Shown piece by piece: positions 13,370 to 25,600 of a stretch of 64,000 nucleotides of DNA. Below the pieces are notes generated by a model, which was not told where the DNA came from, ran no database searches, and saw only the letters and a program-made list of their open reading frames with translations. Positions within the stretch are counted from its first letter, which is position 1; each line of letters starts with the position of its first letter. The stretch covers positions 14,184,885-14,248,884 of the forward strand of contig NC_092029.1 in NCBI RefSeq assembly GCF_042242105.1. Reading direction: 5' to 3'. Both the position numbers and the translations under genes were made by a program. The DNA is from Pempheris klunzingeri (taxonomy: Eukaryota; Chordata; Actinopteri; Acropomatiformes; Pempheridae).

Positions 13370-16300
13370 CTGTTATACCATTGGATCACTGTGAATGAAG
13401 TGAGACAAAATGGCAATTCAGACTGGTTTTCAGGCTAGACGATTCCTAATGATTTTGACCCCTTGAACATACGTCAGAAACCTTCTGAAGTCTTCTGATC
13501 TGGTCTCTCCTGTAATAAGATCCTTTCTCCTCACCGCCATGCTTGTCATTTTTAGCTTCAACAACAGTCACCCACTGAGCGTCTGAGTGTGCTCAACTAC
13601 TTTGACCTAAGCATTCTGCCCCCTGCTTCTGCTGTCACATTACACTGGGCTTAAAAGTCTGTAGTTGCACATAGCTATAATGAGAAGAAAAATGATAACA
13701 TGGGCTCAAAGCACACAGCACAAAGCTTTTCACAGAAAATAAGCAGCACATGTTTCCTAGAAGTATTAACTCTTTACATTTGTCTCCACAAGAGTGTCAA
13801 CACCCGTCAGTAAAACGCTTGCTGGTTCAAAGAAGACAAGAATCCTGCAGCTGGAAATGTGAGATATGTGCGGCACATATGAGTACAATCCCATCCATGT
13901 CTCATCCCAGCACATGTGTTAATTTTCCAGAAGATCCCACGCCTGTTTCTGAGGTGAAATGCATCTACTGTGCTCTCTATTAGACACTATAGAGACTGTT
14001 GTGGGGACAGAAGCTGTTTCATAACTGTCACAGCCAGAGCGTCTGTGTGCCGTCACATTCACACCTGTCAAAGTGTCCTTGAGTAAAACTCTGAACCTTC
14101 ACCTGCTGTATGGTACAAGCCAGCCGTGACCTCTGTGGCGACGTGCATGCAGTATTTTCAACTGTATTGCAAAGGGGTGTGAAGAAATGACAACTTAGCC
14201 CACCTGTCTTTAACATAATTGTAATATTGTATAATATCGTGATAAGCTGTTGACTATAAGACATGTACAAATCTGTTACGCACATTGGTGCTTTTTCACA
14301 AATTATGAGAAGGGACTCCTATTTACCATAGAGGTTACTGTGATGTTTGTGTGGTTGTATGATCCACTAGTTTTTGACTTTTAGTTGGTTTCTGTAACTG
14401 ATTTGCTTGCAAACCCACCACTATACCCCCATAGACACTGGTTACTTTTACAGATACATGCTCATTCTTATCCGAGCATGCAGTGTTTTTAACTTCCAGC
14501 CTCTGGTATTCTGGGCTCTGCGGGCAAGACAAACTGGCAGCGCTGCTCTGAATCTGCAACAGACCGAAAAACAGAACCAGCGCAACAGCAAAAGTTTCCC
14601 AGTGGATGCACTGGCTTTACAGAAGACTTCAAAGTGTCTCTCTTTGATGCAAGGTCAGTATTCACTCTCCTCCATTTATTTATCAGGCCTCATAAATCAG
14701 GCTGGACTGGAGATTGCTCATGGAAAGCTCTGGAGAAATCACTCACATTGATGTAGAAAGCCGTATTTGTTGTAACATATATATACCCCACCCAACAAAA
14801 GCGACTGCCTTACAGTTCTGATTAATGAGGAGAAAAGTCCTGGGTTCTGTCTGTCACACCATCTGGCCTCTGTTTCTACTCAGCCACATTTATACCTCCA
14901 TATGGAGGGATCCTCCAAACTGAGGAATGTGGTGTTGATCCCCCTTTGAGCATCCAAGGAGAGGCACATACGTACACTTCACACGAGTGCAGAGGTCTGT
15001 ATCGTGTAGTGTGAAGGGAGGACTCCTCATGGGGGGGGGACTGGCCCTCATTGCAAGAGATAAGAGGTTAATACTTTGGAGTTTGGGGCACCTGGTGAGC
15101 CTTTGCATGAGAAAGAGCTAAACAAACCACACAGAGGAATGTTCATACACAAATATCAGCTGCTCCACACATGAGACAAGAGTCAAAACACCAAGAGAGA
15201 CCACCTTTCTGCCAATCTACAGCATCTGCTCTTACTGTTCAGTTAAAAGTAAAGGTTTTCCTGGATGCGGGGAGTTTAATCAAAAAGCAATTACTAGAGG
15301 TTTGTATGAGGCATCAATCTCCAAACCTCAGTTTGACCTTAGCATGTGGCAGACTGAGGACCGTCCAGGAATGTCCTGATGCAGAAAAGTAAAGCCAACC
15401 AAAGTAGTCTTCTATCATCCAACTCCCTCGCTCTTTGATCCCTCTCTGAGTCGTCTTGTCATTACAGTGCGACTCACGTTTATGACAGATTGTCCAAGTG
15501 AACGGAGGATCAACTGCACAGTTAGTCTGGTTTCAAAGCAGCGCAGGACATCACAGAGGTCCTAGTACTCATTTATGTTGCATAACAGCACGTGGGGACC
15601 TGAGACAAAGGATGAAGTGCATTTAGGCCTGATGGCTTGTTTATTTTCCACAAATCTGCGCTTTACGGTGGAGTTGTGAGTGAGCAGAGATAAATTGCTT
15701 AATGGTTTTCCTGGAATGTGAAGTTCACAGGGAGGCCAGATTAAAACTGATTTGAGTTGATAAAGGAATTAGCTGTTTAGCTTAGCTGTTTTTTTCTCTG
15801 CTTTGTTGCTTTAATGTTCGAACTCTCTCAGGTTCTGTGAGCCTAAACAAGCCAACACATTTACTTCCAGGAGCAATAATAGGGCTTGTTTGATGAAATT
15901 GCCAATTTATTCCATATGAGACTGACAGAGTTGAATACAAACCAGAAAGGAGCCAACATTTTATGTAATACAACATTACAGGCTCAGTGACAAACTATCC
16001 TCTTGTGTGCACAGCACCAACAGAGAGAAACACATAAAAGCAAACAAAGCAAGTATTTATTCAGACCACTAGTTACAACTAGCCGACATCACCCCTAACA
16101 CATTCATGAGAGGCGGTTCCCATCCTGGCAATGCAATGCAGTCGGGACCCACTGTGGACAGTCTGCCCCAGTCAACAGTCACACAGGGAGCAGGGGGCCT
16201 TAACGCTCCCAGCAGGGAGAGAGGGTGCATGGTCCCGGGAAGCGGTGACAACCAGACGAGGGGTGCTGTAGAGCTCACAAACCACAAACCACTTTCACCT

Positions 16301-16404
16301 TTGGCCTTTCCATACCGACCTAGAACCAGCACACCGCCATGGAGGAAACACGTCCCGCGAAGGCCAGCCTGCACCAGGGAGAGGTCCCACAGGGGGATAC
16401 ATTC

Positions 16405-16565
16405 CATAACAGTACAGCTTAGCTTAGCATTAAGACTGAAAGCAGGGAACAACATCTAGCCAGCTCTCCATCCATCCATCCATCCATCCATTGTCTATAC
16501 CGCTTATCTCTCGCCATAGTTAAAAATCCATCAACAGCATCTCTAAAGCTCATAACACACAATCT
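16405..16565 (+). repeat. Dispersed repeat family A, copy 1 (interrupted)
   Basis: Starts at AGCTTAGCTTAGCATTAAG and ends at CATCTCTAAAGCTCAT. These segments occur in the same order in the copy at 56520-56710. Between them is a stretch with five to six CATCC units followed by TTGTCTATACCGCTTATC, absent from that copy, so an insertion or local replacement is likely. The family is a common teleost dispersed repeat, recognised from memory; I cannot give its database name. Confidence 0.65.
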
Positions 16566-16744
16566 CTTACAACATTTAGCCTCTTCTGCTTTGCACACAA
16601 ACTGTTCATCGGGATGCAAATGTGATTGGTCACAGACTACTTGGACCCCAAAGAGACTACAAAAGGAAACCAGAGCCCTTATAATACCAAAATCCTGTCC
16701 CATAACTCCATAACTCCCTCTAAGAGAAGCAACTTTACCTAATT

Positions 16745-16865
16745 TTAATATTTTTGTTTGTGAGATAGTTATTATTTTGTGAGCTTTAGAGGTGCTAATA
16801 GTCTTATTGTTTAACTCTGAACTGGCAGCTTGCCCCTGCTCTCTTTACACTCAGCTAGAATAACT
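16745..16865 (-). repeat. Dispersed repeat family A, copy 2 (reverse orientation)
   Basis: GTGAGCTTTAGAGGTGCTAA here is the reverse complement of the AGCACCTCTAAA segment of family A seen at 56683-56694. The copy lies about 180 bases from copy 1 and in the opposite orientation. Confidence 0.55.
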
Positions 16866-18084
16866 GACTCCTGCCTCTAGCTGCATCCTTAAAGCACATC
16901 CATGAGTCACATGAATCTTCTCACTTTATTCTGGGAAAGAAAGCAAATTAGCCAATTTTCCCAAACGTAATTCCTATCTCTGCAGAAAATGTGTCAGGAG
17001 ATTATAGCACGTTACCACCAGCACTCTCCAGGTCTCAACACCTCACAAAGACTCTAAGAGAAGGAATGTTAACAAAAGCAACAAGCAAAGAGCACTGATA
17101 CCTCTGGGATGCCCCGCTGTGAAATGTGAGAGTCAGAGCGTTAACTGTTGTTGAACAGTCTTGACTGTACAAACAGTTCCCATGCTCTCTGTCAAAACGT
17201 TGACAGATTGCAGCTGAAGACTATGGACATAATAATGGGTTAAATAATCGCAGATTGGAGTCTCACTATTATACAAACATTTCTCAGGGTTAAAGCTACT
17301 CTGGAGGCAAAAATAATTAGTTAAATCGGGGGTGCCAAGCAGCCACAGTAGTTAATAGACTGAAATTCAATTAGAAAAACAAGAGCTAAAAGTGAGGGTG
17401 TATCTGTGACCATTATGAATGAATGACTGTGGTAGTTGGACCACAAATCCTCCCATGCTGTTCAAGTTTGCCAGTTAGATCACTTGACAGTGAAAAAAGT
17501 CATGTGGCTCCACCCACTGAAAAAGCCCCAGCTGGCTGCCAAATGTTAGCGCTGAACTCTGTAGTGTACACTGATTGAATAATCGGTCAGCGCGAGCAGA
17601 TTAGTTTTGCTGCAGAGTTTTTGATATCTCTCAGCATTTGGAAGTAATTTCCCAAAGGGTCTGGGAAAACCCTCACTGTGCTCGGCTCCAAGACAAACAG
17701 AAACGTGTTGTTGGCAGTGATTAACTACTCTGCTCATTCATAAAGCTCTTGGCCCATAATGAAGGACCTCTGGCCTGAGGTAATTTGGTGAGAGGTCTCA
17801 GATTGTCACCACACTCACTGTGGGAGCCACTTACTGGATCACAACCTGCAGGGCAATCAGAGCAGTCAGCTCGGACCGTTTTCAGTGGGAAAGGAAGCAC
17901 AGGCATGTACTGCGTGTTACAGTTGATGGTAAAGGAGTTGAACTGTGAAGTAACCTGATCACTGTTGCACAGGCTGTCTGTAGGGGTCATGGGTGGAATG
18001 ACAATGTGCAGCACTTTGTCAGTGTAACTTGAGACAACTAAAAGAGCTCCGAAGCGCCCCCATCTTCCTGGAAAGTTAAAATTA

Positions 18085-19085
18085 CTGAGATTCTGTACTT
18101 TGAACTACTTGATATTCAACTCCACTCCATCTCTGTGGGAAATAATGTACTCCACTATATTTAGATGACAGTTAGTTATCCTGCTGTGTTTTGGTTGTCT
18201 CAAGGAAATTATGTTTGCTCATGCGGAATCTTGCACAATGTAACAACAAGTCAACCTCCCCTGTGTTTGACTACGCTGGCTTCTATATAATGTAACTGCG
18301 GCCTGATCGCCTTAACTCAGGCAATGTTGCCCACTAGAATGTCGTCAGATGATTTTGACCTTTGGCTTGTGAACCCTTTGTCTTCACAACAAAGATATTC
18401 AAGTTGTAGAGGAGGCATAAAGAGAAAGGGCACCTTCCAATCAGTGTGCAAATTACTTTGTCTTGTGTACCTCGCTCTGAGCATTACACGTGTGACAATA
18501 TAGTAAAAGATTTTTGTCTCATCCTTCATTGTCAGAGCGATATTACTACTATTACTATTACTATTTCATCTGAAGGACATTTTTTAGTTTTTTAGATTTG
18601 TTCTGTATTAACTGATTGTACTTAACTTTAAACACACTAAACTGTACATGCAGTCTTCTAGTCTGTATAGCATAATCAGACCCACTCAGCTGTACATCCT
18701 ATTGATTGGTACATGTCTTAGTTCTGTTGCTGTCATACTATAGATCAGTCCTACAGTATTACTTGCACATGAGGATTTAACATATGCAAAGTTTATGAAA
18801 TGTATGGAATTACTATAGATTCAAGTGCAAAAAGTACAAAGTTAGCTCCACCTCAACCACCTACAACATTAACATGCTGCTTATACATGAATAATTAATC
18901 CAATAATTATATTTTCTAAAAGGGTGCATTCACCATGAGGTACTTTTAATTTTGATATATACAGTGCATTTACCACATAACACATTTGCCCTTTTACTTA
19001 TACAAAAATGCAGGACTTTTACTTGTAATTTAATATAATTTTCAATATTGTATTGCTACTTTTATTTGAGCAGTGTATCTGAAAC
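18085..19085 (+). repeat. Dispersed repeat family B, discontinuous copy
   Basis: Segments at 18085-18180 (ACTCCATCTCTG, TGTACTCCACTATATTTAGA) and 18830-19085 (AGTTAGCTCCACCTCAACCA, TGCAGGACTTTTACTTGTAA) match a common teleost repeat. The same family recurs at 47120-47560 and 58595-58665. The middle portion appears diverged or replaced. Confidence 0.6.
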
Positions 19086-19515
19086 AGCACATATTAATGA
19101 AAATAACAAGGGTGTGTCTGAAGTCATCTGCGCAGAAAGAGGAACAGTGTTCAGCAGAGCGGATAAAAGAAGAATTGTATGAAAGCTACTGTACATTTTC
19201 TTGAACAAACTGCACCCTCTAAATAAGTATCTCTTCATAGACATAGACATGTCTTCTAATGTAGACAAAGAAATGCATCAGTCCAAACACATACACATAA
19301 CTTTGACAGTGAAAAATGAGAGGGAAGGAGCAGTCATTAAGTATTTCTCTCATGTCCGCTCACTAGCTGAGTGTCATTACGTTTCTGTTTTGCTTTGTCC
19401 ACTCTAACGTCCAGAGAGGAAACCCATCCCTGTGAGCAAAGTGCACAAGGGGGGTGTTCACCACATAGGCCCCAGTCTTCTGTCCTGTCATTGGTCACCA
19501 CGAAAACTGCATCAG

Positions 19516-19649
19516 TTTAAAACCAGACACCACTTTCTTCCCTCCCTTCACACAGCACAACCCCTAAAAGACAGATAGGGAGGGATAGGCAGGCAGAGGT
19601 AGTGAGTGTGTGTGTCAGACTGTGAGAGATAACCAGAGTTGGTCTCAGG
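19516..19649 (+). promoter_or_regulatory. Probable rhag proximal promoter and 5' UTR with GATA motifs
   Basis: Just upstream of the rhag start are an inverted CCAAT (ATTGG near 19490), a TATA-like TTTAAAA at 19516-19522, and two WGATAR motifs: AGATAG at 19573-19578 and AGATAA at 19627-19632. Mammalian RHAG is erythroid and controlled by GATA1, so the motifs fit, but short GATA motifs also occur by chance. The second may be transcribed 5' UTR. Confidence 0.4.
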
Positions 19650-22600
19650 ATGCCTGCGTACGCCACCAACATGAGGATGAAGTTCCCCATCCTGGCCTTG
19701 GTTTTGGAGATTATTACCATCATCCTGTTTGCAGTGTTTGTGGTCTATGATGATGGGAAAGGTCACGGGCATGACGCTCACGCCAATGAGACTCAACATG
19801 AACCAGCGCCCATGGATCTCTACCCCAGTAAGTCTACCTGGGGCTGCTCACTGAGGGATGTTATGCTATTGGATGCCTCAATGTTTGGTCACTAGACTAC
19901 TTTTGAGGAGGTTAAAAATTATGGATTATCAAGTTTAATCTTAAAGGGTCTAGCACATTACCCAGTCTTGTTAATTCACCCTAAAAATTGGAATTCAGCA
20001 AGTTTTTGTGGCCTAACAGAGCGAATATCCTACAAATAGATATTACAAACTAACATCTGAAATCTAAAATCTATGTAAAACAAACAATAAAGCTACAAAT
20101 CTTTCATATTTGAGTGTTGAGTGGGCTGAAAAAGTTCACCCGCCTTCATTAGAGTAATGTGAATTCTGTTTTAAGGTTGTAATTTTCCAATTACTCGCAA
20201 ACAGAGAGAGAAGTATTTGAAGGCTGAATGCAATAAGAGGAGTCATGGGGTTGCATTTTCATCCGTCACAAAGTCTATTCATACACATGCAGCTGAGGAT
20301 CCTGCAGGGAGAAGTGTCAGGTCTCACAGAGTGGAGGTCACATGTGATTTCAATTCACGTCTGAAGCACAGAGATCATAAAGAACAAAGACAGATGGTGG
20401 ATGGAGCAGAAAAATGCTGTTTGAATTTTTTTTTTTTTTAAGTGTTTTTGTACTTAACTATGATACTACTAGTCGGCATAGAGTGGTTTCGACAGTTGGC
20501 CTGTGTCTTTGCATCTTGACCACTTAAACTGCATTAAGACGGTTGAAACTGCTGTGTCTCTGTAGGAATGTCTGCTCATGACTGGGTGGGGCAGGTGTGA
20601 CCAATAGAGATTACGGCTGAAGACATCTCCTTCGTTTTTTTACATAGTCTATCAGTACAGTCATGCTGGGAAAGAGGTCAAATTTAAAGATCATCTCCAG
20701 ACATGCATAAAGACATCAAATGAAAATACTTTGCTTTAATTGATCATTTGTATGTGATATGGTTTTCACACAAAAGAGAGATTTACTCACATGAGCCTAC
20801 AATCAAAACTTGCTATTATGAAATGTTAAAGGACACATCTGCAAAAGCTTCTAATAAATGTAGCTCTCCTATCTTGGCATTCTATGCTATTGTATTCTAT
20901 TGTAATCTATTCTAAATATCAAACGTGCTTTTAGCAAAAATGAAGCCATGACCATTTAAAATGTGATTGTATAGGATTGGTTCATTTTTAAAATAATGCA
21001 AATGGCAGAAACAAATTCTGGTTGTATGGTATGACAAAATACTCCATAAGTTTCTAATCAACACTCTTGGAATGTGATTTTATTGAGGTGGGGATCTGCA
21101 GAATGAGAACATCATTTGTTGTTCCAGCATCTTAAAAAAAAGAAATAACTCATCTTTTTGCACTGGTTGCATCACTCCTGCACTACAGTCAGTCCTGAGG
21201 GGATTCCCTCGCTCATCTTGGCTCATCCAATTGTTCTCGAGATAACAGAGCGTTGCCTAACATCTGGGCGTGGTGCCAGTCACCGTGGCTGCTTTCCAAC
21301 TTTACCTCTTCCCCATCCTCAATCTACTGAAGCCCCTACTACAAGGAAAGGCAGTGTGAGTCAGCCAGCTGTGAATGGGAGAGGGGTCAAAGTACAAGTT
21401 GAAGTGCAAACAGGTTTACTTCAAAACATTTCTGCCAAATCAAATATTTACACCTCAACTCGCTGATGCTGATATCAGCGCTCTGTGTTCATAAAGCTGA
21501 CCATTGTTTTCTTGTTAGATTTAAAAACTAACATGCATTTGGCTCCACAAATTAAAATACGTGAGGAGGAATACCATTTCAGAAGGATGATATCCAGTAA
21601 CTGTTTGTAAAGTGATTGATTGAATTGTTGAGTTGCGTTTTTAGATGTAGAGAACGTAAATGTCAGGTTGACGGGATGAGATGTGACTTTCATTCCTGAA
21701 TGCAGACTGATGTTAAGAGCAAAGAATGGCTGAGCAGGATAATAATAACACTGTCCTGTGCTGGAGTAATTAAAATGAATTGGAAACATTAGTCTGGTTA
21801 TAGTTATGGTTATAGTGACAACAATCACTCACACCAAAAAAAATACAGTGAATATGGAGCAGCCAGCTAAGCACTCTGACTGAGTAGATTCTGCTCAGTT
21901 TTTAGCAGACTGGTTAATGATTAAAGCAGCCAATAACATCTGTTTAAATGTGCATGTCTTTTAAGCAGGTGTAGCAGCCCATTCATACATTATACAGTAT
22001 TTAAATTGGAGCGTTTTTAGATTCTGCCTCACAACAGTAAATGTTGGTGTTTTCATCTTCTGTTAAAAATAGGCTGACATACTCTGTATGTAAATACTGT
22101 TTGTGATAAAGGGGTGTGGGTGAATCTAGTCTCGCTCATTAGTGTATCATTCTAAAGCTGCTTGCATGATATTTATGTTATATAGAAATGTAGCCTGAAG
22201 TGGACAAACAGACACTATTTCTATGGTTGATACGTACAAATGTAGCATGTGCACTTGTTTTCCTCATATCTACTGAATATGTGTAATTCTAACGTCTATT
22301 TAGATGAGTAGAGTTAATACATGGGTGGAAATCTGAAGTTGTAAAGTGTATGGTGTCATTGTCTTTAGCTTAAAGGCACTAATGCCTGTGTTAGGGGTTT
22401 CTCAATGAGGACCACATATAAAGAAATGAACAAACAAAAAACATTTGAACTCATAGTAATATATTGTGCAAAGGAAAGGTTTTGTGAAATACAGTTGCTT
22501 CATTGGCAAAAGTTATATGAGCAGATCAATACCATGGCCATGTCTGTACCTTAAATGTAAAGCTACAGTTAGCAGCTGGTTAGTTTAGTTTAGCACAAGG

Positions 22601-25600
22601 ATTGTTAACCAGCTGTTGGCGTTAAACAGTCAGAGTGGTATGGATCTAATCTCAGTTAATTTCTCAAAGATGTCAAACTATTCCTTTAAGACTGCACAGG
22701 AGCCTGTCTTTTCAAAGACGAGCGTTACGTGAGTCCTGTCTAGACAATAGTGGCTACGTTCGTGCTCTCATGCTCGTTACACACTAAGGAAATGAAGGAC
22801 ATTGTTTCTTAGCCTGTGCACACCTCCACCTTGATGCATTTTCCACTTGCTCATCATATCAAGCTTAACAGCTGGAAGTCCCACTTCCTGTCACGATGAT
22901 GATTCCTGGGGGGAGTTTTGTTCTAGGTAAATCCCCCCAAAATTACCTGGCCTTAACCCAGATTTAGAGCGTATCTCCACTTGAGCTTGACGTTCGGCCT
23001 GTGTTCTTACTGCTGATAACACAGTGAGAACACCACAAGGGGATAATGAAACATCCAAACGAATTCCAAACCCTGCTGTCTTTGTCCGACTATCAACTGA
23101 GACTAATAGATGAGGGTGTGCTAAACATCCCATCCCCATGAGACTTTATCAGTTTAAACTTATTAAGATCATATGCACTTAATAGAACCAGTACAAGGCT
23201 ACAAACTCAACAGGAACAGCAGGAGCATTTTTCCATAATCCCATTCATAGTGTGCTTAAATTGCTTTTCCAGCTAACAGGTCACGGCTAACAATGCAGAC
23301 CCTGTGGAAGGAAATGACTCCTGTGAAGGCCAGTCACTGCACTGTAAATCAACTACAAAGTCAAAGGAATAAGCAGCAAAGTCATAGCAGATGGCTAATT
23401 TCTAATTGAAGGCAGCGTATCATATCAAGTGTTTCATCTGATTCAATTTCACGTCCACAGTTAAAGTGGGATTCTCACGACAAATCAGAGCCCTGTCACT
23501 GAGGAAGCAGCAGAACTGACCTCTGTTCTCATTCCTCCAGTGTTTCAGGATGTCCATGTCATGATCTTCATTGGCTTCGGGTTCCTGATGACCTTCCTGA
23601 AGAGATACGGGTTCAGCAGCGTGGGCGTCAACTTGCTCCTGGCTGCCTTCGGCCTGCAGTGGGGCCTCCTCATGCAGGGCATCTGGCACCTGGAAGATGG
23701 CAAGATCAAAGTCAGCATCTTCAAGTACGAAAGTCTTTTCTGCACATGTTGGTTTTCAGTGATCAGTAGAATATTTATCATCGACTTACTAGCTGCTGAA
23801 TGAACCAATGACCTGTTATCATTTAGCTGTGACACCTCTTATCCTTATTATCCTATCATTTTTTTCCCTAAGTACTTGTGTTCTTCTTTATCCTGCAGAA
23901 TAATCAACGCAGACTTCAGCACAGCTACAGTCTTGATCTCCTTCGGGGCTGTTCTGGGTAAAACCAGCCCTGTGCAGCTCCTCATCATGACCGTACTGGA
24001 GATCACCATCTTCTCCATCAATGAACATCTGGTGGCCGAAGTCCTCAAAGTGAGTACGCAATGACACCTGCAAGTGTTGATAAACTACATGTGCACTGAT
24101 ACCTGTGTTATGACATTCACTGACTCTTACTGAACATGGACTTGCATGACGGCACCGTTACAGGCCTGTATCACCTTCTCTTTCACAGGCTAATGATGTT
24201 GGAGCATCCATGATCATCCACGCTTATGGAGCCTACTTTGGCCTGGCAGTGGCCCGAGTACTTTACCGACCAGGGTTAAGAAACGGACATGAGAATGACG
24301 GATCTGTTTATCACTCTGATCTGTTTGCAATGATTGGTAGGAGCCAGTTCTACTTTAAACTAATCTAATACATTATTCATCTATTTAGAGCAGTAATATG
24401 TTTTATTATTAGACTGTGATTTTCCCTCACTGGTTCCTCGCTGGCCTCCTGTACATGCATGACTTATGCCACCTAGTGGACAAAAATAGCCATGCAGCAT
24501 GGACCTCAACTGGGAATCAATCAGCAAAAGTTAACATGAACACTTTAAGTATTTAACTTACAGTGTGATTTCATATGAATGACATTTTCAAGATGAATTG
24601 ATACAAATGCTGTTTCTTCACTACTCTCTCCTACAGGAACTGTCTTCCTGTGGATGTTCTGGCCCAGTTTTAACTCAGCCATCGCTGAACCAGGCTTCAC
24701 CCAGCTCACAGCGGTGATCAACACCTACCTTTCCCTGGCTTCCTGTGTGCTCTCTGCCTACGCCATCTCCAGCCTCGTAGAGCACAAAGGAAAGCTGGAC
24801 ATGGTCAGATAACTTTCCTTTAATATGCACAATAACAATAGTTTAAGAGTTAAAAAAAACTAATTATTTAAGATACATGTTTGTGTATTTTTGTATACTA
24901 CAGGTGCACATTCAGAATGCCACCTTGGCTGGCGGCGTCGCCGTGGGAACATGTGCTGACATGAACATCGGGCCATTTGGGGCGATGCTGATTGGATTAG
25001 TGGCTGGCATCATTTCTACCCTGGGCTTCAAGTACCTCAGTGTGAGTTGAAAGTCACAGCAAGGATGCAAAACAAAAAAAGGCATCAATTGTTGTTTTAA
25101 ATCATAGTTTCTTAGGTTTTTGAAATTTCTGGTGAAAACAATTACAGCTGCCAGAAAGCCTGCAACAATTTTGATAACAGATAAAGTGTTTAAGTTATTT
25201 TTAAGTCCCTTGTTTCAGCTTCTCAAATATTTCTTGGTTTTCTTATTAAATTGAGTGTGTTTGGATTTTTTGGACTGTTGGTTGGAAAAAACAAGACATT
25301 CGAAAATGTCACTTTGGCTCAAGAACGCTGTGAATCTGTAATTTGAACAAACGATTAATCAAGAAAATAATCAGTAGAGTAACCAATACTGAAAATATGA
25401 AGTAGTTACAAAACACTAGATGATTTACTTAAAAATGTCTTAGTCAGCCAGCAATTATCAATATATAGATGGAATCCTCTATATTTTTTGTGTTATGACG
25501 GCTCATGTCCACTTTTATTAAATCAAAATGCATATTTCACCTTTTAAAAAGACTCTCCGGCTGTAACAAGAGGCCTTTTTTCTGCTCTGTAGCCCATCCT

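Larger units (their letters stand above)
3760..19500. other. 15.7-kb intergenic region, no gene supported
   Basis: No frame longer than about 130 codons and none with a recognisable domain or flanking splice sites. Contents that I can name: a G-rich tract at 4148-4170, (TC)n near 6458-6479, a C-run near 11398-11408, (AC)n at 13332-13365, a G-run near 15030-15038, a GC-richer block at 16080-16400, CATCC tandem repeats at 16470-16491, and dispersed repeats at 16405-16860 and 18085-19085. Stretches near 8180-8440 and 10850-11010 look non-repetitive and moderately GC-rich. They could be conserved noncoding elements, but this is a guess without an alignment. Confidence 0.6.
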
